From: Granulicatella seriolae
GTDB taxonomy: Bacteria > Bacillota > Bacilli > Lactobacillales > Aerococcaceae
Reading direction: 5' to 3'
Assembly: GCF_024543085.1 (NCBI RefSeq)
Contig: NZ_JANHNZ010000006.1
Coordinates: 35,806 to 99,805, forward strand
DNA length: 64,000 nt
In this document: positions 56,932 to 64,000 of the stretch, piece by piece
Numbering within the stretch: the first letter of the stretch is position 1
Layout of the letters: every line of letters begins with the position of its first letter
Translations under genes and position numbers: made by a program
The notes under the pieces: generated by a model
What the model was told of the DNA's origin: nothing
Database searches by the model: none
What the model saw: the letters and a program-made list of their open reading frames with translations, nothing else

Positions 56932-58107
56932 TTAACCTTCTTGTCTAAGCTTGTTCACAAAGCGTTCTACTCGTTCGATGGCTTTTTTCAAGCTATCCAA
57001 AGAATAGGCATAAGAAATCCGTACAAAGCCTTCGCCGCTTTCTCCAAAAGCTGTGCCGGGTACAACAGCCACCCGCTCTTCTTGTATCAATTTGGTAGCA
57101 AAATCTTCTGAGGTCATACCAAACTCAGAAATATTAGGAAAGATATAAAAAGCGCCAAATGGTTCAAAGCATGGCAAGCCTAGATGTTCCATACGATTTA
57201 AAAGGTAGCGTCTGCGTTGGTTATAGCTCTCACGCATGATGGCAACATCTTCATCGCTGTTTCTCAAGGCATCAATACCGGCATACTGACTGGTAGTCGG
57301 TGCCGCCATGATGGTGAATTGGTGAATTTTAATCATTTGCTCCATAACGGCAGCAGGTGCTAGGGCATAGCCCATCCGCCAACCGGTCATGGCAAAGGCT
57401 TTTGAAAATCCGTTAATCAAAATGGTGCGTTCTCTCATGCCATCAATCTCAACGATAGACGTATGTGGTGTATCGGAGTAGGTTAACTCACTGTAAATTT
57501 CATCCGAAATCACAATGAGGTTGTGCTCTTTGATAACTTGAGCGATAGCTTCTAAATCTTGGCGAGTCATCACAGCACCAGTCGGGTTGTTAGGGAAGGA
57601 CAAGACAACGATCTTGGTTTTAGGTGTAATGGCATCCTCCAACTCTTGAGCGGTTAAGCGGAATTGGTTTTCCTCTTTTAAAGAAATAGACACTGGAATA
57701 CCGTCAGATAAGACTACACAAGGCAAATAGGACACATAACAAGGTTCCGTATAGATAACCTCGTCGCCCGGATTCAAAAGGGCACGCATGGCTAAGTCAA
57801 TGGCTTCACTACCACCAACTGTTACTAAAGCTTCCGTTGTTGGGTCATAAAGAACCCCCTGCTTGCGGTAAATGTAGTTACAAATCTCTTGGCGCAGTTC
57901 TTTTAAACCTGCATTAGCCGTATAGAAGGTTTGTCCTTTTTGAAGCGAGTAAATCCCTTCGTCACGAACATGCCAAGGTGTATCAAAATCCGGCTCCCCC
58001 ACCCCAAGTGAGATAACGTCTTCAATTTCGCTAGCGATTTCAAAAAAGCGGCGAATGCCAGATGGTTTGATGTCTTTGACTTTATTACTTAAAAAACCTT
58101 CCATCAT
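56932..58107 (-). CDS. PLP-dependent class I aminotransferase
   Basis: 391 residues of fold-type I. VGGSEAIDLAMRALL, SFPNNPTGAVM, VISDEIYSELTY and the PLP lysine in LINGFSKAFAMTGWRMGYALAP (about residue 234). Closest in style to PatA/AspC-type enzymes for aromatic or branched-chain amino acids. It overlaps the Lrp-type regulator gene by four bases, a common pairing that suggests amino-acid-responsive control. Confidence 0.93.
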   Translation of the reverse strand: MMEGFLSNKVKDIKPSGIRRFFEIASEIEDVISLGVGEPDFDTPWHVRDEGIYSLQKGQTFYTANAGLKELRQEICNYIYRKQGVLYDPTTEALVTVGGSEAIDLAMRALLNPGDEVIYTEPCYVSYLPCVVLSDGIPVSISLKEENQFRLTAQELEDAITPKTKIVVLSFPNNPTGAVMTRQDLEAIAQVIKEHNLIVISDEIYSELTYSDTPHTSIVEIDGMRERTILINGFSKAFAMTGWRMGYALAPAAVMEQMIKIHQFTIMAAPTTSQYAGIDALRNSDEDVAIMRESYNQRRRYLLNRMEHLGLPCFEPFGAFYIFPNISEFGMTSEDFATKLIQEERVAVVPGTAFGESGEGFVRISYAYSLDSLKKAIERVERFVNKLRQEG

Positions 58108-58598
58108 GGAGTGATCACCATCCGTTGGTCACCGGATTTTTGGACAAATAGGGTCCCATGATCTTTGTATTGCTTCAAGACTACGTGGGTAGCGGTTGAT
58201 TGAACTTCTTCAATAATGGATAAACGGTTGGAAACAAATGAAGCAATATCACGCATTGGCGCCTTTTTCAGTTGCACCATAAAATCATAACCACCTGACA
58301 TCAAATAGAGGGCATCCACTTCAGGGAATTGGTAGATTTTTTCAGCAATCCGGTCAAATCCCATCCCACGTTGCGGATTAACCCGTAATTCAATAACGGC
58401 AGACACATTTATATCATCTGTTTTTTCCCAATTGATAAGGGTATGGTAACCACAAATAACATTTTCTTCTTCTAACTTTTCAATACGTTTTTTGGTTTCT
58501 TCTGCGTCTAAACCTAGTAATACAGCAATCTCTTCTGGGGTCAGACGGCTATCTGTTTCGAGTAATTTTAAAATTTGCTCACTAGTATCTGATTTCAT
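58104..58598 (-). CDS. Lrp/AsnC-family transcriptional regulator
   Basis: 164 residues. HTH (about 7-55: ILKLLETDSRLTPEEIAVLLGLDAEETKKRIEKLE) and the RAM ligand domain (about 70-150, ending STATHVVLKQYKDHG). Probably senses an amino acid and controls its own operon with the aminotransferase. GGAGGGAAAC ahead of the ATG. Confidence 0.92.
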   Translation of the reverse strand: MKSDTSEQILKLLETDSRLTPEEIAVLLGLDAEETKKRIEKLEEENVICGYHTLINWEKTDDINVSAVIELRVNPQRGMGFDRIAEKIYQFPEVDALYLMSGGYDFMVQLKKAPMRDIASFVSNRLSIIEEVQSTATHVVLKQYKDHGTLFVQKSGDQRMVITP

Positions 58599-58684
58599 CG
58601 GTTTCCCTCCATTTTTCTATTCACTAACTTCTATTATACTGACTTTGGGTTACTTTGTGCAATATTTATAGAAATTTAACACTT

Positions 58685-58954
58685 TTAGTCTTGGTCTAAT
58701 AGTTTGGTTTGGTAAGCTCGAGACAGGTCAAATAAGTGGCTGTATAAGTCTTGTAGGCTTTCCTTGTAATCAGGATTGCTGACCTTTTCTGCCACTTTTT
58801 CTAAAATAGCCTGTTCACGCCTAGCATCGAATACGGGAATATTATGGGCTCGTTTTTGGTTAGCCACTTGGATAATCAAGTCCCATCGTTTTTCCAAAAG
58901 CGGAATCAGTTGGGCGTCGATGGCATCGATTTGCTTGCGTTCTTCTTCTAACAT
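58685..58954 (-). CDS. Chorismate mutase (AroQ type)
   Basis: 89 residues, all-helical AroQ fold: ERKQIDAIDAQLIPLLEKRWDLI, VANQKRAHNIPVFDARREQAIL and a C-terminal helix with DLYSHLFDLSRAYQ. Converts chorismate to prephenate for Phe/Tyr. It sits 87 bases upstream of the Lrp gene on the same strand, so aromatic amino acids are a fair guess for the aminotransferase substrate. Confidence 0.9.
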   Translation of the reverse strand: MLEEERKQIDAIDAQLIPLLEKRWDLIIQVANQKRAHNIPVFDARREQAILEKVAEKVSNPDYKESLQDLYSHLFDLSRAYQTKLLDQD

Positions 58955-59110
58955 GTCATTTCACCTCGGTATGTTTTGTATTAAGAAAAGTATAGCACAG
59001 TTAGCAGGCTTTTCTCCATGATGGGCGGTTGGTTTTATTTCTTCTCAAAATGAATGATTTGTGCTATTCTATAGACTGTGTGATTACAATAAAGAAATGA
59101 GGATACCTTA

Positions 59111-60085
59111 ATGGATGTATTTGATTATGAAGATATACAACTGGTACCAAATAAATGTATCGTGACCAGCCGAACTCAATGTGACACTCAAGTTACCTTT
59201 GGCCCACATACCTTTAACATCCCTGTCGTTCCAGCCAATATGCAAACCGTTATTAATGAAGAGCTTGCTGTGTGGTTGGCAGAAAACAACTATTTCTATA
59301 TTATGCACCGCTTTGACGAAGCAAGCCGCATACCATTTATCGCTATGATGAAGGAAAAAGGCTTAATTTCTTCGATTAGTGTTGGCGTTAAGGAAAATGA
59401 ATATGCTTTTGTTGAAGAATTAAAAGAAAAGAATCTTGTCCCTGATTATATTACGATCGACGTGGCTCATGGCCATTCAGATACGGTTATTTCTATGATT
59501 AAACATATTAAAGCTATTATTCCGCAAGTTTTCTTGATTGCTGGAAACGTGGGAACTCCTGAGGGCGTGCGTGAGCTGGAGTTGGCTGGCGCTGATGCGA
59601 CTAAAGTTGGGATTGGACCAGGTCGTGTATGTATTACTAAGCTGAAAACGGGCTTCGGTACTGGTGGTTGGCAATTAGCAGCCGTTCGTCTGTGCTCAAA
59701 GGCTGCTCGCAAACCGATTATCGCTGATGGCGGAATCCGTAACCACGGCGATATTGCAAAATCCGTTCGCTTCGGTGCTTCCATGGTCATGGTTGGTTCT
59801 CTATTAGCCGGACACAAGCAATCTCCAGGCTCTGAAAAAGAAATCGATGGCAAGCTCTACAAAGAATACTTCGGTAGTGCCTCTGAATACCAAAAAGGCA
59901 CTCGTACCAATGTTGAAGGAAAAATCGAGATGATTCCGCAACGTGGTGACCTTGGTGATACCTTGAAAGAAATTCAAGAAGACCTGCAGTCTGCTATTTC
60001 GTATGCAGGCGGTAAAGACCTTGAAGCCATTCGTAAGGTTGATTATGTGATTGTTAAGAATAGTATTTATAATGGTGATAGATAA
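59111..60085 (+). CDS. guaC: GMP reductase
   Basis: 324 residues, the Firmicutes GuaC2 form without a CBS domain. [47 protein letters not shown], the catalytic loop [17 protein letters not shown] (Cys about 177) and [18 protein letters not shown] are diagnostic, and [14 protein letters not shown] replaces the IMP-dehydrogenase flap. It returns GMP to IMP. Repeat copy 9 follows 3' in the same orientation. Confidence 0.96.
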   Translation: MDVFDYEDIQLVPNKCIVTSRTQCDTQVTFGPHTFNIPVVPANMQTVINEELAVWLAENNYFYIMHRFDEASRIPFIAMMKEKGLISSISVGVKENEYAFVEELKEKNLVPDYITIDVAHGHSDTVISMIKHIKAIIPQVFLIAGNVGTPEGVRELELAGADATKVGIGPGRVCITKLKTGFGTGGWQLAAVRLCSKAARKPIIADGGIRNHGDIAKSVRFGASMVMVGSLLAGHKQSPGSEKEIDGKLYKEYFGSASEYQKGTRTNVEGKIEMIPQRGDLGDTLKEIQEDLQSAISYAGGKDLEAIRKVDYVIVKNSIYNGDR

Positions 60086-60153
60086 CTAGACTGATTGTTT
60101 CTGCTTAGAAATATAATCGCTCAGAAATGAGAAGGGGCTCTATCTCTAAAAAA

Positions 60154-60325
60154 CAAAAGAGTTCTAAAAAAGTTTATCCGAAATGAGAACGGTGGCACCG
60201 CCATGAGCCTTGGTCTCACGGCTTAGCTGTCTACGTGGCTGTAATCGACTAAAGTCGAAACATCCACTGTGCGTCAGCTATGCTTTACACCGTTATTTCG
60301 GATAAACTTTTTTAGAACTCTTTTG
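60154..60325 (+). repeat. Stem-variable repeat element, copy 9
   Basis: Arms 60154-60184 and 60295-60325 match perfectly over 31 bases (CAAAAGAGTTCTAAAAAAGT). Complete forward core with ATCGACTAAAGTCGAAA, where the same inner stem has a compensated change against ATCGGCTAAAGCCGAAA of copy 4. Seventy bases 3' of guaC. Confidence 0.88.
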
Positions 60326-60369
60326 TTTTCCTGTGATACTTATTTTCTCCCAGCCTTCTGTTATCTAAA

Positions 60370-60549
60370 TTATTCCTTTAAAAAACTTCTTGTTACAATA
60401 CTTGCTGTAACAAATAGAAACACAACAAACCCAATAGTATTTAACACCAAAAATAATGGACTTAAATTCCTAGTAAAATTATAGCCAGTTACTACAAGAA
60501 ATACTAAGTTTAGTATAATTGAACCTATATCACTCTTTTGGATATGCAA
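60370..60549 (-). CDS. Small two-helix membrane protein
   Basis: 59 residues from a TTG at 60549 with AGAGGTGAG upstream, or 62 from a GTG at 60558. Helices IGSIILNLVFLVVTGYNFT and LFLVLNTIGFVVFLFVTASIV with a basic end. Family not recognised. AT-rich DNA on both sides. Confidence 0.45.
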   Translation of the reverse strand: MHIQKSDIGSIILNLVFLVVTGYNFTRNLSPLFLVLNTIGFVVFLFVTASIVTRSFLKE

Positions 60550-60763
60550 GATACTCACCTCTTTCTTATATCATAAGTACTGCTATAGTATAAAATAATT
60601 CAACACCAGTCAATAAAAAACACCAAATATTCTTGAAATAGACCTTACTATTCGTGATAAAATTTTACCTTCTAAGAGCTTAGTTTCAGCAATTTATCAA
60701 TATGAAAGGTGCAAGCGGTTGTTGTGACTAGTTAAACATCATCCTATTAACTATTTCCTTTCG

Positions 60764-61333
60764 TTAAGCATAGGAATCTCGCTTCTTGTGGAGCCGTTGG
60801 ATAAGAGTTGGGAACTTATCGAAGCTCCAAACGACAGCGTAGCCTATCAAAACACCCAAGAATGCACCAACTAATATATCGGATGGGAAATGAACATATA
60901 GATACATCCTTGAAAAAGCAATCAATAGTGCAAGCGGGATGGCAATGAGACCAAACTTTCGGTTATTAAGGGTTAGAATCGTCGCTGCAATGACAGAGGA
61001 AAGCGTATGACCTGAAGGAAAAGAAAAATCTTTTGGATTAAATACCAACATCTGCACACTAGAGTCAATCCAAGAAGGTCGGTCACGAGCAATCATTGGT
61101 TTCAGCCACAAATTCCCTATATGAAAACCAATAGCAAGACCAACCAAAAGCATAATGCCGCATTTGCGGTATTTTTTTGTAAATAACATAACGACAGCTG
61201 ACAAGAGCCAAATAGCCCCCACATCTCCAAGTTTGGTAATCAAGGGTATGACAACATCAAGAAATCCACTTTTCATGGTCTGCTGTATCCAGAATAAAAT
61301 TGCCCAATCGGCACTTTGAATCCATTCGAACAT
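60764..61333 (-). CDS. PAP2-family membrane phosphatase
   Basis: 189 residues, about five to six helices. The three phosphatase motifs are KPMIARDRP (about 71-79), PSGHTL (about 105-110) and SRMYLYVHFPSDILVG (about 139-154). Undecaprenyl-diphosphate or lipid phosphatase by family. It follows the RDD gene after about 80 bases. Confidence 0.9.
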   Translation of the reverse strand: MFEWIQSADWAILFWIQQTMKSGFLDVVIPLITKLGDVGAIWLLSAVVMLFTKKYRKCGIMLLVGLAIGFHIGNLWLKPMIARDRPSWIDSSVQMLVFNPKDFSFPSGHTLSSVIAATILTLNNRKFGLIAIPLALLIAFSRMYLYVHFPSDILVGAFLGVLIGYAVVWSFDKFPTLIQRLHKKRDSYA

Positions 61334-61415
61334 GTTTAACCACCTTTCATAAATATAAAGAAGCTATACTCGAATTCAAGCTCCATTTCCTCTCTTTTGC
61401 AAATAAAAAGTCAGA

Positions 61416-61931
61416 CTAAAATTCATCATGAACTATTTGTACCTGTGTTCCTGCAAGCATATCCCCTAAATGTCGTTTATCTTTTCGAAACACCCCCATC
61501 ATTAGCAAGGTTATAAGCAATACATATGCAGTAGTTTGCATTACCAAACTGGTATTGTCGAACCCCATATATATCCCTCGTATCGTTCCTATATGACCTA
61601 ATTGCCACGGTAGAAATTTTATGATATTTCTTATCAAGCTATATCTAAATTTCTTCTGTTTAAAATAAACAAATAGCTTTGATGTTCTCTTTCCTAAACT
61701 CCCACCCTTAAAGTCTAAATAAGAAAAAATCAGAACAACTGGAATAACAGACGTTACGGTTGCTATAAGTTGTGACTCAGCTTCCGAAAATGACGGAATG
61801 CCTTTATAAACCAAATAATAGAATATGGCGCTTAATAAAAACAAAACTCCTAAATAGCAACAAATGAAAAGCCAGTCAATAAATAACTCTTTCAGTCGTA
61901 AGGATAATTTTATTCTATTGTCTTCAATCAA
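61416..61931 (-). CDS. RDD-family membrane protein
   Basis: 171 residues from a TTG with GGAGGTGA five to six bases upstream. Three to four helices; LRLKELFIDWLFICCYL at the N-terminus is the RDD block with R and D in the first helix. Role unclear, often transport- or stress-related. It lies downstream of the second two-component pair and may belong to its regulon. Confidence 0.7.
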   Translation of the reverse strand: MIEDNRIKLSLRLKELFIDWLFICCYLGVLFLLSAIFYYLVYKGIPSFSEAESQLIATVTSVIPVVLIFSYLDFKGGSLGKRTSKLFVYFKQKKFRYSLIRNIIKFLPWQLGHIGTIRGIYMGFDNTSLVMQTTAYVLLITLLMMGVFRKDKRHLGDMLAGTQVQIVHDEF

Positions 61932-62089
61932 TCCTAGTCACCTCCGTAACTCAAACATGATGGTACCAAAGCGTTACAATACAAATACTATCTCGACTCT
62001 TGTGAAAGCTTCAAAACTCTCTTATTCCTGCTGTTTCATCTTGTGTCACTTATGACCTATTGAATCAACTATCAAAAGTATATACTTCT

Positions 62090-62842
62090 TTAGGATTCAA
62101 GACCCGTCTTGGCTTTTTTCTTACTTAGCCAATCTGATACATATTTCATTTTTCTACGAGAAACTAAGCAGCTTTCACCATTAAAAAAGTAGAGGACTAG
62201 GTTAGTTTTATCGACTTCAATAACGTTATCCAGATTGACGACAAAGGACTTGTGGCACTTGAACAAGCGATTATCTAGGCTTTCAATCTCGGAAAGTTTT
62301 GCGTAAAACTCGATTCTTCTCTTTTTTGAGATTAAAACAAGCTTGTGAGGCTGGTCAGATGTTTCAAAATACAAAAGGTCTGAAAATGGTAGCTTAAACT
62401 TTCGATACTTGTTCTCAAAAATAAAGGGATCCCCAAAATCTCGGTTGTCTTTTCTTGAATAGACATGCTTTATACACTCCTCAATCCGCTTCTCAAGGTC
62501 TGGCACCTCCTTGGAAATGAACTCTAAGGCACTCACTTTGTAAGCATAGGTTAAGGGAGCAAACTCCGAATGCGTCGTCACAAAAACAATCATGCCCAGT
62601 TCATCTTTTTCTCTGATTTCTTTGGCGACTTCTAGACCTTTTTTCTCTGCATTCTTAATATCGATATCAAGAAAATACAGCTGATTGCTACCTTGTCCAT
62701 CAATACTATCTAATAGTTCAGTAGGTTTCCCTGTCGACACTAATTGTTGTATGGGTACTCCTAATCTCTTTGAGGAATCTGCTACAATAGTTTCCATCTT
62801 TTTGCGTTGAAGTACATCATCCTCTAAGATAAAAATATTCAC
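62090..62842 (-). CDS. LytTR-family response regulator, second system
   Basis: 250 residues. Receiver with phospho-Asp in LYFLDIDIKNAEKKGLEVA (about residue 60) and a LytTR domain (YRKFKLPFSDLLYFETSDQPHKL, CHKSFVVNLDNVIEVD). Of the BlpR/ComE class. It overlaps the kinase gene by four bases (ATGA). No TTCAGGAT-type sites are seen around this pair, so its target motif probably differs from the 44-46 kb system. Confidence 0.92.
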   Translation of the reverse strand: MNIFILEDDVLQRKKMETIVADSSKRLGVPIQQLVSTGKPTELLDSIDGQGSNQLYFLDIDIKNAEKKGLEVAKEIREKDELGMIVFVTTHSEFAPLTYAYKVSALEFISKEVPDLEKRIEECIKHVYSRKDNRDFGDPFIFENKYRKFKLPFSDLLYFETSDQPHKLVLISKKRRIEFYAKLSEIESLDNRLFKCHKSFVVNLDNVIEVDKTNLVLYFFNGESCLVSRRKMKYVSDWLSKKKAKTGLES

Positions 62843-63954
62843 TCATCATTACCCCTTATCCTTATCATTTGTGTAAAAGAATCATCCAAAATTTCGGTAT
62901 CAATATCCACATAATTATAGGCCGACAAAATTTCCTTTACATTAAATAGCCCCATCCCTCGGTTGCTTCCCTTAGTAGAGAATCCAGCTTCAAACAGTCT
63001 TCCAATAGGGATGTCTTTACTTGTCTTGCTATTCCTTACCGTAACAATGATGCTATCAGCTTCTTTCACAAAAGCCAATTCTATAGTAGGTTTAGCTGTT
63101 TGTTTTGCTTCTTCAATGGCATTGTCAATCAGAATAGAAATCATACGAATAGCATCCAAGATATCCATCTTCAAATCAACTATTGGTTCTTTGATTTCAA
63201 CATTAATAGCTACACCATGTTCTCTGGCTTCAGTTATTTTCCAGAAGAGGACACTTTTTAAGGCGGAGTTTTTAATGTTGGATAGTTCATTGATATTTGT
63301 ATTTTCGGCTTGGTTAACCATTCTCAAGTTGGCAGAGACCAGAATCTCATCGTAAACGTCTTTTACCTGACTGATTTCGCCAGAGTCGATACTTTCTTTC
63401 AGACTAATTAACATATTGGTGTAATCGTGGCGAAAACCTCTCAAGGCTTGGTACATGGATTCAATTTCTCTGGTGTACAAATCTAGTTGTTGTAGCTGTT
63501 TTTCGTTGGATTTATATATCTGATGCTGTAAGTAAGCTCTGGTTTTGTTGCTGAGGAATCCGATAATGCTGAGGAACATGAACATTAGAATAAACATTAT
63601 GTACTTACTGAATTCCGCCACTGGTGAGTTTTCAAAATAAACTTCAAAGCCGTATATGATAAGTAGTATAGTAAAACATGTCAAGAGCAGGAAATTTAGA
63701 GGACGAATAATATCCTTTTGAACAAACTCATCCTCTGCCTTTAAGATGGACGTATCTATTTTGAAAAAATATAAGGCAAAGTGATGAACAAGTATCGGTA
63801 GTATCATTGATGCAATCAGAAATATAAATTCATTTTTATCGGTTGTAGCCTTAGGTGTAAATTCATAGATAACTAAACTAAAACTTGAAACATAAAAAAT
63901 GATTATAAACCGCATGATATCAAGCAAAGAAGCAATAAATTTAGTTTCAAGCAA
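62839..63954 (-). CDS. AgrC/BlpH-type histidine kinase, second system
   Basis: 371 residues from a TTG at 63954, directly after an in-frame TGA. H-box GFRHDYTNMLISLKES, N-box ISILIDNAIEEA, G-box SNRGMGLFNVKEIL. Only about four membrane helices precede the coiled coil, fewer than the six usual in the class. No good binding site is seen for the TTG or for the ATG at about 63915. The N-terminus may be truncated or shifted. Probable pheromone gene just upstream. Confidence 0.85.
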   Translation of the reverse strand: MLETKFIASLLDIMRFIIIFYVSSFSLVIYEFTPKATTDKNEFIFLIASMILPILVHHFALYFFKIDTSILKAEDEFVQKDIIRPLNFLLLTCFTILLIIYGFEVYFENSPVAEFSKYIMFILMFMFLSIIGFLSNKTRAYLQHQIYKSNEKQLQQLDLYTREIESMYQALRGFRHDYTNMLISLKESIDSGEISQVKDVYDEILVSANLRMVNQAENTNINELSNIKNSALKSVLFWKITEAREHGVAINVEIKEPIVDLKMDILDAIRMISILIDNAIEEAKQTAKPTIELAFVKEADSIIVTVRNSKTSKDIPIGRLFEAGFSTKGSNRGMGLFNVKEILSAYNYVDIDTEILDDSFTQMIRIRGNDE

Positions 63955-63960
63955 TCATTT

Positions 63961-64000
63961 TTAATTGGTTTTGTGTTGCCTTAGGCAATTTTTGGATAAA
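63961..64000 (-). CDS. 3' end of a possible peptide-pheromone gene
   Basis: Minus strand, cut by the window edge: one frame gives LSKNCLRQHKTN and TAA at 63963-63961, six bases before the kinase TTG. A basic, short C-terminal tail straight before a BlpH-type kinase is what a ComC/BlpC-like precursor would look like. Only 12 codons are visible, so this is a weak call. Confidence 0.3.
   Translation of the reverse strand, partial: LSKNCLRQHKTN

Overview
The window looks like a chromosomal segment of a low-GC Gram-positive bacterium of the order Lactobacillales. The housekeeping block pcrA-ligA-camS-gatC-gatA-gatB (with a CamS lipoprotein, which streptococci normally lack), the AgrC/BlpH-type histidine kinases with LytTR regulators, the double-glycine bacteriocin and strong AGGAGG ribosome binding sites fit an Aerococcaceae/Enterococcaceae-like organism. 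Aerococcus or a close relative is my best guess from memory, not a tested assignment.

Layout. 1-2.4 kb: a GATC restriction-modification operon of the DpnII/MboI type (Dam-like methylase, endonuclease, second methylase cut by the window edge) behind a broken HTH regulator gene. 2.8-6.1 kb: nagB, nadE, pncB. 6.3-8.7 kb: a small membrane protein, a two-helix K+ channel, and a TipA-like MerR regulator with a classic 19-bp-spacer promoter. 8.8-15.4 kb: a beta-glucoside PTS operon (IIA, IIC, 6-phospho-beta-glucosidase, IIB, oxidoreductase, barrel protein) with a GntR regulator downstream. 16.0-16.6 kb: a decayed membrane-protein gene cut by a repeat. 16.7-25.5 kb: gatCAB, camS, ligA, pcrA. 25.7-29.6 kb: a PurK-like ATP-grasp protein, a barrel protein, a GH73 glucosaminidase, a small HTH-like protein and an ArAE-family membrane protein. 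30.4-34.6 kb: a MacB/FtsX-type ABC transporter. 35.1-37.0 kb: a flavoprotein and a TMEM175-type channel.

37.4-46.5 kb is AT-rich accessory DNA. It holds a quorum-sensing-like histidine kinase and LytTR regulator, six matching direct-repeat binding sites (TTCAGGAT-type half-sites 22 bp apart) in front of small membrane proteins, a lipoprotein, a secreted bacteriocin-like protein with probable immunity gene, and the kinase operon itself. That operon begins with an unlisted 22-codon gene followed by a hairpin that buries the kinase ribosome binding site. An AbiE toxin-antitoxin pair is embedded here. 46.6-48.6 kb: an XRE-ImmA/IrrE protein with a partner. 49-51 kb: a P1B-4 metal ATPase with an ArsR-type operator. 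51.2-51.7 kb: a double-glycine bacteriocin and a 51-codon probable immunity gene. 51.9-55.6 kb: a heterodimeric multidrug ABC exporter behind an attenuator with a 24-codon leader peptide. 56.9-60.1 kb: aminotransferase, Lrp regulator, chorismate mutase, guaC. 60.8-64.0 kb: PAP2 and RDD membrane proteins and a second LytTR two-component pair, with the tail of a possible pheromone gene at the very edge.

The most unusual material is non-coding. (1) A family of about ten 170-250 bp elements has a conserved core, conserved ends, and outer stems whose two arms differ between copies yet match within each copy. Most copies sit just 3' of a gene, in that gene's orientation. (2) Two arrays of about 95-bp nested palindromes, separated by about 50-bp spacers at a steady 143-145 bp period, 26 kb apart, share the outer arms but carry two unrelated inner hairpins. 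Both arrays lie next to members of family 1. No transposase or partner protein for either is visible.
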